Shown here in pieces: positions 16,786 through 25,838 of a stretch of DNA of 64,000 nucleotides. The position numbers and the translations under genes are program-made. Source of the DNA: Streptomyces sp. Go-475 (lineage in GTDB: Bacteria; Actinomycetota; Actinomycetes; Streptomycetales; Streptomycetaceae); the NCBI RefSeq assembly GCF_003330845.1, contig NZ_CP026121.1, positions 3,267,501-3,331,500 of the forward strand. The letters run 5' to 3'. The first letter of the stretch is position 1. The number at the start of each line of letters is the position of its first letter. Under the pieces are notes generated by a model that was given only the letters and a program-made list of their open reading frames with translations, did not search any database and was not told the origin of the DNA.

Positions 16786-16862
16786 ATCCAGGCTAACAAA
16801 CAGATCCCGTAAGGCCATTCCCGTACCGGGAGTTCATTTCGCCGGCAAGTGGGTAACGCGGC

Positions 16863-19148
16863 TCAGTCCCTGAGCAGATCCGGGATTCCCGCCCCGTCGG
16901 GCTCGTCCCGTTCGGCCGAGACGACCGTCAGCTGCTGGGTGGCCCGCGTCAGTGCGACGTAGAGCACACGCAGGCCGGCCGGGGACTCGTCGGCGATCTC
17001 CGCCGGGGAGACCACGACCGTCGCGTCGTACTCCAGGCCCTTCGCCTCCAGGCTGCCGAGCGCCACGACCCGGTCGCCGAGTCCGGCGAGCCAGCGGCGG
17101 GCCTCCTCGCGGCGCTGCATGGCGACGACCACGCCCACCGTGCCGTCGACCCGCTCCAGCAGCCTCGCCGCCTCGTGGCGGACGGTGTCGCCCAGCGTGT
17201 CCTCCACGACGGTGAAGCGCGGCTCGACGCCGGTGGAGCGGACCGCCTTCGGCGACACCGAGCCGGGCATGGCGAGGGCGAGCACCCTCGCGGCCAGCTC
17301 GGCGATCTCCGCCGGGTTGCGGTAGTTCACGGTGAGCTCGAAGCGGCGGCGCGGGCGGGTGCCGAGGGCCTCGTCGCGGGCCTCGGCGGCCTCGTCCGGG
17401 TCGGACCAGGAGGACTGCGCCGGGTCGCCGACGACCGTCCAGGTGGCGTGCCGGCCGCGGCGGCCGACCATGCGCCACTGCATCGGGGTGAGGTCCTGGG
17501 CCTCGTCGACGATGACGTGGGCGTACTCGGTGCGCTCGGCCGCCAGCCGCTCGGCGCGCTCGCGCTGGGACTCCTCGCGCACCGGCATCAGCTCCTCCAG
17601 GCCGGTGAGCTGGTCGAGCGGGTCCAGCTCGCGCTTCTTGCGGGGCCGGGCGGGGGCGCCGAGGACGGCCTGGAGCTCGTCGAGCATCGCGATGTCGTGC
17701 ACGGAGCAGCCGTCGCGCCTGAGGGAGCGGGCGACCTTGCGGACCTCGCCGGGGTTGAGGATCCGCCGGGCCCAGCGGCCGAGGCGCCGCTCGTCGGCCA
17801 TGGCGTCCAGGACGGCCGCCGGGGTCAGCTCCGGCCACCAGGCGTCGAGGAAGGCGGTGAAGGCGTCCTCGGAGGTGATGTCCTCGTCGAAGGAGGAGCG
17901 CAGCTCGGCGGCGAGCTCCGGGTCGGTGTGCCGGCCGGCCGCGCCGGACTGCTCCCACAGGGCGTCCAGGAGGAGCTTGCGGGCGCGGGGGCGCAGCAGG
18001 TTCACGGGGGCGGTGCCGCCGAGGGCGGCGCGGCGGATGCCCGCCAGTTCGTCGGCCTCCAGCTCCAGGCGGCGGCCGAAGGCGACCACGCGCAGCCGGT
18101 CCGGTGAATCGTTCAGCTCCAGGGCTCCGCGCGCTGCCTTGCGCAGCACCTTGAGCATGCGGGAGGAGCCCTTGGCGCGGGCCACCGCCGGGGAGTCGTA
18201 GAGCGTGGCCTCGGCGCCGTCGACGAGGGAGCCGATGGCGCGGATGGCGACCTGGCCCTCCTCGCCGAGCGAGGGCAGCACGCCCTCGGTGTAGGCGACG
18301 AGCAGCGGGGTCGGGGAGACGATCAGGATGCCGCCCGCGTACCGGCGCCGGTCCTGGTAGAGGAGGTAGGCCGCGCGGTGCAGGGCGACGGCGGTCTTGC
18401 CGGTGCCGGGGCCGCCCTCGACGTAGGTGACGGAGGCGGCGGGGGCGCGGATGACCAGGTCCTGCTCGGCCTGGATGGAGGCGACGATGTCGCGCATGGT
18501 GTGGCTGCGGGCCTGGCCGAGGGCGGCCATCAGGGCGCCGTCGCCGATGACGGGCAGTTCGTGGCCGTCGAGGAAGGCCTTCAGCTCGGGGCGCATCAGG
18601 TCGTCCTCGACGCCGAGGACCTTGCGGCCCTTGGAGCGGATGACCCGGCGGCGGACGACCCGGCCGGGGTCGACGGGCGTCGAGCGGTAGAAGGGGGCGG
18701 CGGCCGGGGCGCGCCAGTCGATGACCAGCGGGGCGTAGTCCTGGTCGAGGACGCCGATGCGGCCGATGTGCAGGGTCTCGGCGATGTCGGCGGTGTTGTC
18801 CTCGCGGACGGCGCCCTCGGCGGGCTCGACGGCGGTGTAGGCGCCGTCGGGGCCCTTCTTGCCGTCCTTGCCGAGCAGCAGGTCGATGCGGCCGAAGAGG
18901 AAGTCCTCGAACTCGTTGTTGAGCCGGTTCAGGTGGATGCCGGCCCGGAAGACCTGCGCGTCCCGCTCGGCGAGCGCGCCGGGCGTGCCGACCTGGCCGC
19001 GCTGGGCGGCGTCGTTCATGAGGAACTCCGCCTCGTGGATCTTCTCCTCGAGACGCCGGTACACCCGGTCCAGGTGTTCCTGTTCGACGCCGATCTCTCT
19101 GTCTCTCAGGGAGTCGAGCGCGGTTTCCTGAGGTGCCTGAGCGGCCAC
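16863..19148 (-). CDS. HelD-like superfamily 1 ATPase/helicase (RNA polymerase-recycling type)
   Basis: 761 residues. An N-terminal coiled-coil region (about 10-85: DREIGVEQEHLDRVYRRLEE) precedes the ATPase, as in HelD proteins, which push RNA polymerase off DNA. Walker A is EGGPGTGKTAVALHRAAYLL near residue 248, Walker B VIVDEAQDLTPMQWRMVGRR near 555, and motif VI ARVLYVALTRATQQLTVV-like near 735 (LRVLYVALTRATQQL). UvrD-type motifs such as VVGDPAQSSW and NYRNPAEIAELA are present. The N-terminus is unlike UvrD or PcrA. Start GTG 19148. Mycobacterial and Streptomyces HelD/HelR relatives can protect RNA polymerase from rifampicin; whether this copy does is not visible. It is transcribed alone, tail to head with the candidate RNA. 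Confidence 0.85.
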   Translation of the reverse strand: MAAQAPQETALDSLRDREIGVEQEHLDRVYRRLEEKIHEAEFLMNDAAQRGQVGTPGALAERDAQVFRAGIHLNRLNNEFEDFLFGRIDLLLGKDGKKGPDGAYTAVEPAEGAVREDNTADIAETLHIGRIGVLDQDYAPLVIDWRAPAAAPFYRSTPVDPGRVVRRRVIRSKGRKVLGVEDDLMRPELKAFLDGHELPVIGDGALMAALGQARSHTMRDIVASIQAEQDLVIRAPAASVTYVEGGPGTGKTAVALHRAAYLLYQDRRRYAGGILIVSPTPLLVAYTEGVLPSLGEEGQVAIRAIGSLVDGAEATLYDSPAVARAKGSSRMLKVLRKAARGALELNDSPDRLRVVAFGRRLELEADELAGIRRAALGGTAPVNLLRPRARKLLLDALWEQSGAAGRHTDPELAAELRSSFDEDITSEDAFTAFLDAWWPELTPAAVLDAMADERRLGRWARRILNPGEVRKVARSLRRDGCSVHDIAMLDELQAVLGAPARPRKKRELDPLDQLTGLEELMPVREESQRERAERLAAERTEYAHVIVDEAQDLTPMQWRMVGRRGRHATWTVVGDPAQSSWSDPDEAAEARDEALGTRPRRRFELTVNYRNPAEIAELAARVLALAMPGSVSPKAVRSTGVEPRFTVVEDTLGDTVRHEAARLLERVDGTVGVVVAMQRREEARRWLAGLGDRVVALGSLEAKGLEYDATVVVSPAEIADESPAGLRVLYVALTRATQQLTVVSAERDEPDGAGIPDLLRD

Positions 19149-19208
19149 CGGGCCCCCTTCTGACGTGCTGGGCAGCCGTCCACCGTACGCGAAGGGGACC
19201 CGGTAAGG

Positions 19209-20039
19209 CTACGCGTCGACCTCGACCAGCCGCTTGCCGTCGAAGGTCACGACCTCGAAGTGGTCGATCTCGTTCGGCTCGAAGGCGGCGCCGCCCTGGA
19301 CGTACAGCGGCTGCTTGGCCTTCTCGGTCCTGGCGTCGGGGAGGCCGTAGCCCCACTCCGGGACGGACCAGGAGGACAGGGTCTCCCGCTCGCCGTTCTT
19401 GCCGACCGCGACGAGGGCGCACTTGAGCGGGCCCTTGACGTTCTTCAGTTCGGTGACCACGCCCGTCCCCCAGTCCTTCTTCTGGACTGCGACGGTCGCG
19501 GTGACCTTGGTGTTCGGGTCGGTGGCGGAGATCTTGTCGGAGATGCCGTCGAAGGCCTCCTTGGCGGGGCTCGCGGCGAGCGGGCGGTTCTCCGCGCCGC
19601 CGCCGTCACCGCCGCCGTTCGTCGCGACCGCGACGAAGGGGCCGCCGATGATCAGCGCGCCGGCCGCGGCCACCATGTAGAAGCTGCGGCGGCGCTTCTG
19701 GGCGCGCCGTTCCGCGACCTCGTCGACCAGCTTCTCCACCATGCGCGGCCTGGGCTTCGCGGACAGCGACTCGCCGATCGCGGGGGTGCTGCCGGAGCCG
19801 GGCAGGTCGGCGAGGGCGGCGAGCATCGGCTCCATGCCGGCCAGCTCGTCGAGCTGCTGGGCGCACCACTCGCAGGTCGCGAGATGGGCTTCGAAGGCGG
19901 TCGCTTCGGCGTCGTCGAGGATGCCGAGGGCGTAGGCGCCGACGGTCTCGTGCTCGTTCGGCACCGGAGATTCCTGCATGGGTCCAGACATACCCATGCC
20001 TCCCGTACCGAACCCCTGGTTACCCCCGTAAACACTCAT
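19209..20039 (-). CDS. rsuA: Anti-sigma factor of SigU (zinc anti-sigma fold)
   Basis: 276 residues. Near residues 25-60 it has the zinc anti-sigma signature: NEHETVGAYALGILDD, then the HxxxCxxC motif in EAHLATCEWC. One membrane helix follows (FYMVAAAGALIIGGPFVAVA, near residue 122), and an extracytoplasmic C-terminal domain of about 130 residues. It should hold SigU inactive at the membrane and release it on an envelope signal or by proteolysis. ATG 20039 shares its A with the TGA of sigU (TGATG), so the two are coupled; the preceding GTG at 20042 is an alternative start. The symbol follows the S. coelicolor sigU neighbour from memory. Confidence 0.88.
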   Translation of the reverse strand: MSVYGGNQGFGTGGMGMSGPMQESPVPNEHETVGAYALGILDDAEATAFEAHLATCEWCAQQLDELAGMEPMLAALADLPGSGSTPAIGESLSAKPRPRMVEKLVDEVAERRAQKRRRSFYMVAAAGALIIGGPFVAVATNGGGDGGGAENRPLAASPAKEAFDGISDKISATDPNTKVTATVAVQKKDWGTGVVTELKNVKGPLKCALVAVGKNGERETLSSWSVPEWGYGLPDARTEKAKQPLYVQGGAAFEPNEIDHFEVVTFDGKRLVEVDA

Positions 20040-20620
20040 CACGCCGTCACCCCCCGCTCCTCCAGTGCGAGCTTCATCGAACGCAGGGCGTAGAACACCC
20101 TGGAGCGGACGGTTCCGCTGGGTATGCCCAGGGTCTCGGCCGCCTCATTGACGGTACGCCCCTTGAAGTACGTCTCGACGAGCACCTCCCGGTGAGCGGG
20201 GGTCAGGTCGTCGAGTGCGTCCGAGAGAGTCATCAGCCACAGCGCCTTGTCGATCTCGTCCTCCGCGGGGATGACCTCCAGCGGCGACGGGTCGACCTCC
20301 TGCGGCCGGGCCTGCCGGCTGCGGTGGCCGTCGATGACGATGCGCCGGGCGACCGTCACCAGCCAGGGGCGTACCGATCCGGTCGCACGATTGAGCTGAC
20401 CGGCGTTCTTCCAGGCACGGATGAGCGTCTCCTGCACCACGTCCTCGGCGCGCTGCCGGTCTCCGGCGACCAGGCGCAGGACATATGCCAGCAGGGGTCC
20501 GGCGTGTTCGCGGTAGAGCGCACGCATCAGCTCCTCGTCGGGTTCCGAGGGCTGGGACATGCGATGTCGGGCCCTCGGTGCACGTTCATTGGCCACGACG
20601 GAATCCTTGCGCACGCCCAC
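20039..20620 (-). CDS. sigU: ECF sigma factor SigU
   Basis: 193 residues in the longest form. Region 2 runs from ELMRALYREHAGPLLAYVLR to the RAEDVVQETLIRAWKN core-binding helix. RPWLVTVARRIVIDGHRSRQ is region 2.4, and region 4 has LTPAHREVLVETYFKGRTVN and GIPSGTVRSRVFYALRSMKL as the -35 recognition helix-turn-helix. The start is uncertain: GTG 20620 gives MGVRKDSVVANERAP, and an internal ATG at 20560 (MSQPSEPDEEL) is compatible with the usual ECF length. It is followed by its own anti-sigma gene in the same transcript. In Streptomyces this pair affects differentiation and secretion. Confidence 0.9.
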   Translation of the reverse strand: MGVRKDSVVANERAPRARHRMSQPSEPDEELMRALYREHAGPLLAYVLRLVAGDRQRAEDVVQETLIRAWKNAGQLNRATGSVRPWLVTVARRIVIDGHRSRQARPQEVDPSPLEVIPAEDEIDKALWLMTLSDALDDLTPAHREVLVETYFKGRTVNEAAETLGIPSGTVRSRVFYALRSMKLALEERGVTA

Positions 20621-20911
20621 CTCCGATGTCCGGGGGTTCCCCCAGTCGGTCGCTCGACAAGCCGTACGGACGCGAGCCGTTGGGCGTTCAAAGAGACGTG
20701 ACAGATTTCTTCGAAGTGACGTGACGAGGGGGACATGCGGTCACATTCCCACCCCTCGTTCTTTACATTTCCGCCACATCGGCAACTTCAAGCCACGCCT
20801 TCCCTACGGGGCCGTAGGTAAACGGCATGTAATCGAAATCACTTCGAGAGTGCGGTCGCAGAAGTAGCATTTAGGACAGGGAATTGAGTGCAGCGGGCAC
20901 CCAACTGCGTT
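20621..20911. other. Non-coding region upstream of sigU
   Basis: 291 bases without a gene, noticeably lower in GC than the surroundings between 20700 and 20880. It should hold the sigU promoter and the end of the CGNR gene transcript. No confident promoter was fixed by eye. Confidence 0.45.
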
Positions 20912-21505
20912 TCAGGCGCGGGCGAGTGCCGCGCGGCGGCGGTGCCGGGCGACCCTCTCGCGGTTCCCGCAGACCTCGCTGGAGCACCAGCGCCTCCTGC
21001 GCCCCCGCGAGGTGTCGAGGTACACGATCGGGCAGTTGTCGCCCGCGCACTCGCGCAGGGCCGCACGGGCCGCGGGGTCGGTGAGGAGGTCGACGGCGTC
21101 CCGGGCGACGGCCGCGAGCAGGGCCGCGCGGCCGGGCGGGCCGTCCAACCGCCGTACGAGGTCGCCGTCTTCGCCGCGGACCGCGCGCGGGGCCGGGGGC
21201 GCGGTCCGCGCCAGGTCGTTGACGCGCGCCAGGGCGAGGTCGTACGCCGGGACGCCTGGCCTGGGCCGGCCGCGCACCAACCGGTCGATCTGGCCGCGCA
21301 GTTCGCGGAAGGCGACGAGCCAGCCGGCGTCGGTGTGGGCGAGGGAGGTGCCCGCCGGGACCAGACCGGAGCCGGTGATCCAGGCGCGCAGCACGTCCAC
21401 GGAGTCCAGCCGCTCCTCCGGATGCGTGGTGGAGAGCAGATCCAGGCAGATCCGCCCGGCGTCGAACCGCAGCTCGTAGGGGGCCGTGGCCGTACCCAGT
21501 GCCAT
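20912..21505 (-). CDS. CGNR zinc-finger / ABATE domain regulator
   Basis: 197 residues. The N-terminal ABATE (stress-induced) domain begins ELRFDAGRICLDLLSTTHPE. The C-terminal CGNR zinc finger is complete: the first Cys pair in ECAGDNCPIVYLDTSRGRRR, then RWCSSEVCGNRERVARHRRR. The protein is a probable DNA-binding regulator of unknown ligand. The length is normal. Start ATG 21505. A minisatellite lies directly upstream of it. Confidence 0.88.
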   Translation of the reverse strand: MALGTATAPYELRFDAGRICLDLLSTTHPEERLDSVDVLRAWITGSGLVPAGTSLAHTDAGWLVAFRELRGQIDRLVRGRPRPGVPAYDLALARVNDLARTAPPAPRAVRGEDGDLVRRLDGPPGRAALLAAVARDAVDLLTDPAARAALRECAGDNCPIVYLDTSRGRRRRWCSSEVCGNRERVARHRRRAALARA

Positions 21506-21626
21506 GTGCCTGTCACCGCCTAGGTCGGTGAGACGCCTGTGAGAGGGCTGGGAAACCGTTCCCTCTTACAGTGCCTGCCCGGCGGCGCGCGGGAAACCCC
21601 CCGCGCGCCGCGCGGTCAGGGCACGC

Positions 21627-21975
21627 GAGACGGCCCCGCCCGGACTCCGGCGCGACCCCACCGCGAGACGGCCCCGCCCGGACTCCGGCGCGACCCCACC
21701 GCGAGACGGCCCCGCCCGGACTCCGGCGCGATCCCACCGCGAGACGGCCCCGCCCGGACTCCGGCGCGATCCCACCACGAGACGACCCCGCCCAGACCGC
21801 AGCACGATGCCACCGCGAAGCGGCCCCGCCCAAGACCCCAGCGCGACCCCACCACAAGACGACCCCGCCCAAGACCCCAGCGCAACCCCACCACAAGACG
21901 ACCCCGCCCAAGACCCCAGCGCGATGCCACCGCGAAGCGGCCCCGCCCAGACCCCGGCGCGATTCCGCCCAACCC
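21627..21975. repeat. 38-39 bp tandem repeat array (about nine copies)
   Basis: Units beginning gagacggccccgcccggact recur at 21627, 21665, 21703, 21741 and 21779 with exact 38-bp spacing. They then continue as diverged copies (gaagcggccccgcccaagac types) to about 21975. The first four copies are nearly identical and the later ones carry matched substitutions. 38 is not a multiple of three and the array lies between a stop and a start, so it is non-coding. The surrounding 21506-22012 contains no gene. Confidence 0.92.
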
Positions 21976-22012
21976 CGGCGCGTGCCTGTGCGTCCGCGTG
22001 TTTCGTCTCCGC

Positions 22013-23164
22013 CTACGCGTCCGCGTACTTCGTCTCCGCCGCCGGGTCCAGGGCCAGGCGGTAGCCGCGCTTGACCACCGTCTGGATCAGCTTCGGCGTG
22101 CCGAGGGCCGTGCGCAGGCGGGCCATCGCCGTTTCGACCGCGTGCTCGTCGCGGCCGGAGCCGGGCAGGGCGCGCAGCAGGTCGGCGCGGGAGACGACCC
22201 AGCCCGGCCGGCGGGACAGGGCGCGCAGGAGGGACATGCCCGCGGGCGGCACCGGCTTGAGGTCGCCGTCGACCAGGACGGCGTGGCCGCGGATCTCCAC
22301 CCGGTGCCCGGCGATGGGCAGCGAGCGGGCCCGCGCGGGCAGTTCCTGGCAGAGCAGCTGGACGAGGGGCCCGAGCCGGAAGCGCTCGGGCTGGATCGTG
22401 TCAATGCCGCGGGACTGCAGGGGCAGGGCGGTGACCGGGCCGACACAGGCCGGCAGGACGTCGTGGTTCAGGGCGGCCAGCACCTCGGGGAGCAGTCCGC
22501 GTTCCTCCGCCCGGGAGAGGAAGGAGGCCGCGGCCGGGGCGCTGGTGAACGTCAGCGCGTCCACCCCCCGGGACACCGTCGCGTCCAGGAGCCGGTCGAC
22601 CGGGCCGAGGTCCTCCGGCGGCATCCACCGGTAGACGGGCACGCCGACGACCTCGGCGCCACCCTCCCGCAGCGCCTCCACGAAGCCCGGCAGCGGCTCG
22701 CCGTGCAGCTGGATCGCGATGCGCAGGCCCTCGACGCCCTCCTCCAGCAGCCGGTCGAGCACCTCGGCCATGGACTCCGACGACGGCGACCACTCCTCGG
22801 TCAGCCCGGCGGCCCGGACCGCGCCCTTCACCTTCGGCCCGCGCGCCAGGATCCGCACGCCGGCCAGCCGCGACAGCAGCTCCTCGCCCAGGCCCCAGCC
22901 GTCGGCGGCCTCGACCCAGCCCCGGAACCCGATCGCGGTCGTGGCCACGACGATGTCCGGAAGCTGCTCGATGATCTCCTTGGTCGCGGCCAGCAGTTCA
23001 CTGTCGTCGGCGAGCGGCACGATCCGCAGGGCGGGGGCGTGCAGGACGGCGGCACCACGTCGCTGCAGCAGCGCCCCCAGCTCGTCGGCCCGGCGCGCGG
23101 CCGTCACACCCACGGTGAAACCCGCCAGGGGTCCGTGGTCCGGTCGCTGTTCTTCCTCGTACAT
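22013..23164 (-). CDS. HemD-like domain fused to an OmpR-type winged helix
   Basis: 383 residues. Residues 15-265 resemble uroporphyrinogen-III synthase (GFTVGVTAARRADELGALLQ, IVVATTAIGFRGWVEAADGW, ALTFTSAPAAASFLSRAEER). Residues 285-375 are a Trans_reg_C winged helix (VPPAGMSLLRALSRRPGWVV, VETAMARLRTALGTPKLIQT, VVKRGYRLAL). Such fusions are known next to narK genes, for example in mycobacteria, and are thought to be transcription regulators of nitrate or nitrite genes, not haem enzymes. Here it lies 117 bases downstream of narK on the same strand, supporting that reading. Start ATG 23164. Confidence 0.85.
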   Translation of the reverse strand: MYEEEQRPDHGPLAGFTVGVTAARRADELGALLQRRGAAVLHAPALRIVPLADDSELLAATKEIIEQLPDIVVATTAIGFRGWVEAADGWGLGEELLSRLAGVRILARGPKVKGAVRAAGLTEEWSPSSESMAEVLDRLLEEGVEGLRIAIQLHGEPLPGFVEALREGGAEVVGVPVYRWMPPEDLGPVDRLLDATVSRGVDALTFTSAPAAASFLSRAEERGLLPEVLAALNHDVLPACVGPVTALPLQSRGIDTIQPERFRLGPLVQLLCQELPARARSLPIAGHRVEIRGHAVLVDGDLKPVPPAGMSLLRALSRRPGWVVSRADLLRALPGSGRDEHAVETAMARLRTALGTPKLIQTVVKRGYRLALDPAAETKYADA

Positions 23165-23281
23165 GGCTCTCGTCCCGCACTCGAGTCGTCGTACTTCATG
23201 GGTACGGCGTACCTACATGCCGATCGAGCCTGTCAACGGCTCGTGACAGGCCCGGATCGGCGTGATGTCGGCGGTGTTACG

Positions 23282-24667
23282 TCACACCTTCGCGTAGCTG
23301 AGCTGCGGCTTCGTCTCCGAGGCCGCCGACGTTTCGGGTACCCGGGGAGCCGTACGGCGAAGGTATACGGCCCAGGTGACCGTGAAGCACACCGCGTAGA
23401 AGGCGAGGAAGGCGACGAACGCGCCGGTACCGGAGCCGTAGGAGAGGAAGGACTGGCGGAAGGCGAGGTTGATGCCGACACCGCCGAGGGCGCCCACCGC
23501 GCCGATCAGGCCCATGGAGGCTCCGGAGAGCCGACGCCCGTAGGCCGCGGCCTCCTCGCCCTTCAGTCCCTTGGCGAGGGCCTTGTTCTGGAAGATGCCC
23601 GGGATCATCTTGAACGTCGAGCCGTTGCCGAGCCCGCTGAGCACGAACAGCACCACGAAGGCGGCGGTGAACAGCGCCAGCGACTTCTCCATGGAGGCGC
23701 CGATCAGGACGGCCGTCGCGGCGCCCATCGCCACGTAGTTCCACAGGCTGATCTTCGCGCCACCGTACCGGTCGGCGAGCCAGCCGCCGACGGGCCGGAT
23801 CAGGGAGCCGAGCAGCGGGCCGAGGAAGGTGACGTAGGCGGCCTGCAGCGGCGTACGGCCGAACTGGTTCTGCAGGACCTGGCCGAAGGCGAAGCTGTAG
23901 CCGATGAAGGAGCCGAAGGTGCCGATGTAGAGGACGGACATGATCCACGTGTGGGCGTCCCGCGCGGCGTCCTTGGCGGCACCGGTGTCGTTCTTGACGT
24001 TCTCCAGGTTGTCCATGAAGAGCGCGGCCATCACGGCGGCGACGACGATCAGCGGGATGTAGACGCCGAGCAGCACGCGCGGCCCGCCGCCGGCGCCGAT
24101 GATCGCGAGCGCGGCCAGCTGGATCACCGGCACGCCGATGTTGCCGCCACCGGCGTTCAGGCCGAGGGCCCAGCCCTTCTTCCGCAGCGGGAAGAAGGCG
24201 TTGATGTTGGTCATGGAGGAGGCGAAGTTGCCGCCGCCGACGCCGGCGAGGAGGCCGACGAGCAGGAAGGTCGAGAAGCTGGTGCCCGGCTCCATCACGA
24301 GGAACGCGGCGACCGTCGGGATCAGCAGCATGCCGGCCGAGATGATCGTCCAGTTGCGGCCGCCGAAGATGGCGACGGCGAAGGTGTAGGGGACGCGGAC
24401 GACCGCGCCGACCAGCGTGACCATCGAGGTCAGCATGAACTTGTCGGCCGGGGTCAGCCCGTACTCCGGGCCCATGAAGAGCACCAGCACGGACCACAGG
24501 GTCCAGATCGAGAAGCCGATGTGCTCGGACAGCACGGAGAAGAAGAGGTTCCGGCGGGCGATCTTCTCTCCCGTCTCCTGCCAGAAGGTCTCGTTCTCCG
24601 GATCCCAGTGCTGGATCCAGCGTCCGCCCCTGCTCGGGGGTGCGGGTGCCGTGCCAGGGCCTGTCAT
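23282..24667 (-). CDS. narK: NarK-family nitrate/nitrite transporter
   Basis: 461 residues, 12 predicted membrane helices, major facilitator fold. The nitrate signature is clear: GLLAGVGGGNFASSMTNINA and FFPLRKKGWALGLNAGGGNI near residues 140-180. A second Gly-rich signature in the C half (FVVLFVLSGLGNGSTFKMIP) also fits. It exports nitrite or takes up nitrate. The N-terminal RWIQHWDPENETFWQETGEK stretch is the NarK type seen in actinobacteria. Start ATG 24667. No nitrate reductase genes are in the window. Probably co-transcribed with the HemD-winged-helix gene that follows. Confidence 0.93.
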   Translation of the reverse strand: MTGPGTAPAPPSRGGRWIQHWDPENETFWQETGEKIARRNLFFSVLSEHIGFSIWTLWSVLVLFMGPEYGLTPADKFMLTSMVTLVGAVVRVPYTFAVAIFGGRNWTIISAGMLLIPTVAAFLVMEPGTSFSTFLLVGLLAGVGGGNFASSMTNINAFFPLRKKGWALGLNAGGGNIGVPVIQLAALAIIGAGGGPRVLLGVYIPLIVVAAVMAALFMDNLENVKNDTGAAKDAARDAHTWIMSVLYIGTFGSFIGYSFAFGQVLQNQFGRTPLQAAYVTFLGPLLGSLIRPVGGWLADRYGGAKISLWNYVAMGAATAVLIGASMEKSLALFTAAFVVLFVLSGLGNGSTFKMIPGIFQNKALAKGLKGEEAAAYGRRLSGASMGLIGAVGALGGVGINLAFRQSFLSYGSGTGAFVAFLAFYAVCFTVTWAVYLRRTAPRVPETSAASETKPQLSYAKV

Positions 24668-24821
24668 GACGCCTCCACTGTGCTCCAGGACTCGGTTGTA
24701 CCTGAGTGACTGATCCCGAAGGTAGGGAGGGCGCGTTTCCTGCCTGTGCCAGCGAGTGACCGCGAGGGAACTTTGCTCTCACCCCGCGTCCGGGCGGGAT
24801 GAGAGGTTCCGACGGTTCCGG

Positions 24822-25697
24822 TCACGGCCGCGGGGGCTGCCAGTGAGGGTTCTGCTGAGGATACGGCGGGTTGTGGGGGGCGGGGGGCTGAGCACCGTAG
24901 GGGCCGGGGGCGGGCTGACCCGGGTACGGCCCCGGCGCGGGCTGGGCACCGTACGGACCTGGCGCGGGCTGAGCACCGTAAGGGCCCGGGGCGGGCCGGC
25001 CGGGATACGGCGCCGGCTGGGCGTACGGACCTGGCACACCGGCAGGCCCTCCCGGGACACCGCCGTACGGTCCGCCCGCGAACGGGTTCCCCTGCCCGGG
25101 GAGCTGCGCCCCGGGAGGCAGGTACCGCGTCCGGCCGTTCTGGTCCGTCACCGGCACGAAGCCGGACGCCCGCAACCGGGCGGCGAACTTGGCGTTGCGC
25201 TTGCGCGTGACCACCAGCCCGATGCCGAAGATGCCCATGAACAGCAGCCACAGCACCCCGGCCACGAGGAAGTCGAAGGACCCGCCCCCGAAGCGGAACC
25301 CGAGGATCACACTGCCGACGGTGGCGCCGAGGGCGCCGTACCACATGCGCTTCTCGGCGTGCCGGCCGGTGAGGTCGAAGTTGATGCGGGCCTTGAGGAG
25401 TTCGAACTCGTCGGGCACGAGCGGCGGGAGGGAGACGCCGTCCGCCGCGTTGGGGTACCGCGCCCAGTTCTGCGCGGCCCGCGCCCTGGCCTGCGGGCCG
25501 GGATCGGGCACGATCAGCATGGTGAGCGCGCCGTTGCGGCCGCTGCTCTGCCGGACGTCCGCGTACTCGTAGCCGAACTGCTGGGCGACGAAGGCCAGCC
25601 GGGCGAGCTTCTTCACGGACGCCATCGGGCTGGTCAGCTCGACCGGTTCTCCGCTCGCCATCAGCCGCAGCATCTTCCGCGTCTGCCGCTTACTCAT
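24822..25697 (-). CDS. Membrane protein with Pro/Gly/Gln-rich tail, function unknown
   Basis: 291 residues. Residues 1-115 are soluble and basic (MSKRQTRKMLRLMASGEPVE). Two membrane helices follow (MWYGALGATVGSVILGFRFG and FLVAGVLWLLFMGIFGIGLV). After a short basic linker comes a roughly 90-residue low-complexity tail built of APGPYGAQP / APGPYPGQP units. No family was recognised. ATG 25697 was preferred to GTG 25703 because GGGAG stands 8 bases before it. It lies between narK and the polysaccharide genes with a 141-base gap on the latter side. Confidence 0.75.
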   Translation of the reverse strand: MSKRQTRKMLRLMASGEPVELTSPMASVKKLARLAFVAQQFGYEYADVRQSSGRNGALTMLIVPDPGPQARARAAQNWARYPNAADGVSLPPLVPDEFELLKARINFDLTGRHAEKRMWYGALGATVGSVILGFRFGGGSFDFLVAGVLWLLFMGIFGIGLVVTRKRNAKFAARLRASGFVPVTDQNGRTRYLPPGAQLPGQGNPFAGGPYGGVPGGPAGVPGPYAQPAPYPGRPAPGPYGAQPAPGPYGAQPAPGPYPGQPAPGPYGAQPPAPHNPPYPQQNPHWQPPRP

Positions 25698-25838
25698 CCC
25701 CACCGCTCCCGCCGACCGCCTTGTTCACAAGCGCAACCGGGGCAGTTTTCCACACCGGGAAAGCCGGGGGAACGGGCGGGCCGACCGGGCTGATGCTGCC
25801 GGTGATGCTCACGCCCGCCCCCGTCGATGCGGCCCGGC

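Noticed and set aside
16834..19422. Long minus-strand frame of about 860 codons overlapping the HelD-like gene
   Set aside because: Arg/Pro-rich shadow of the true frame; the helicase motifs occur only in the frame 16863-19148.
21627..21975. Possible CRISPR array
   Set aside because: The units are joined directly without unique spacers and the period is constant at 38-39 bp, so this is a tandem minisatellite; no cas genes are present.
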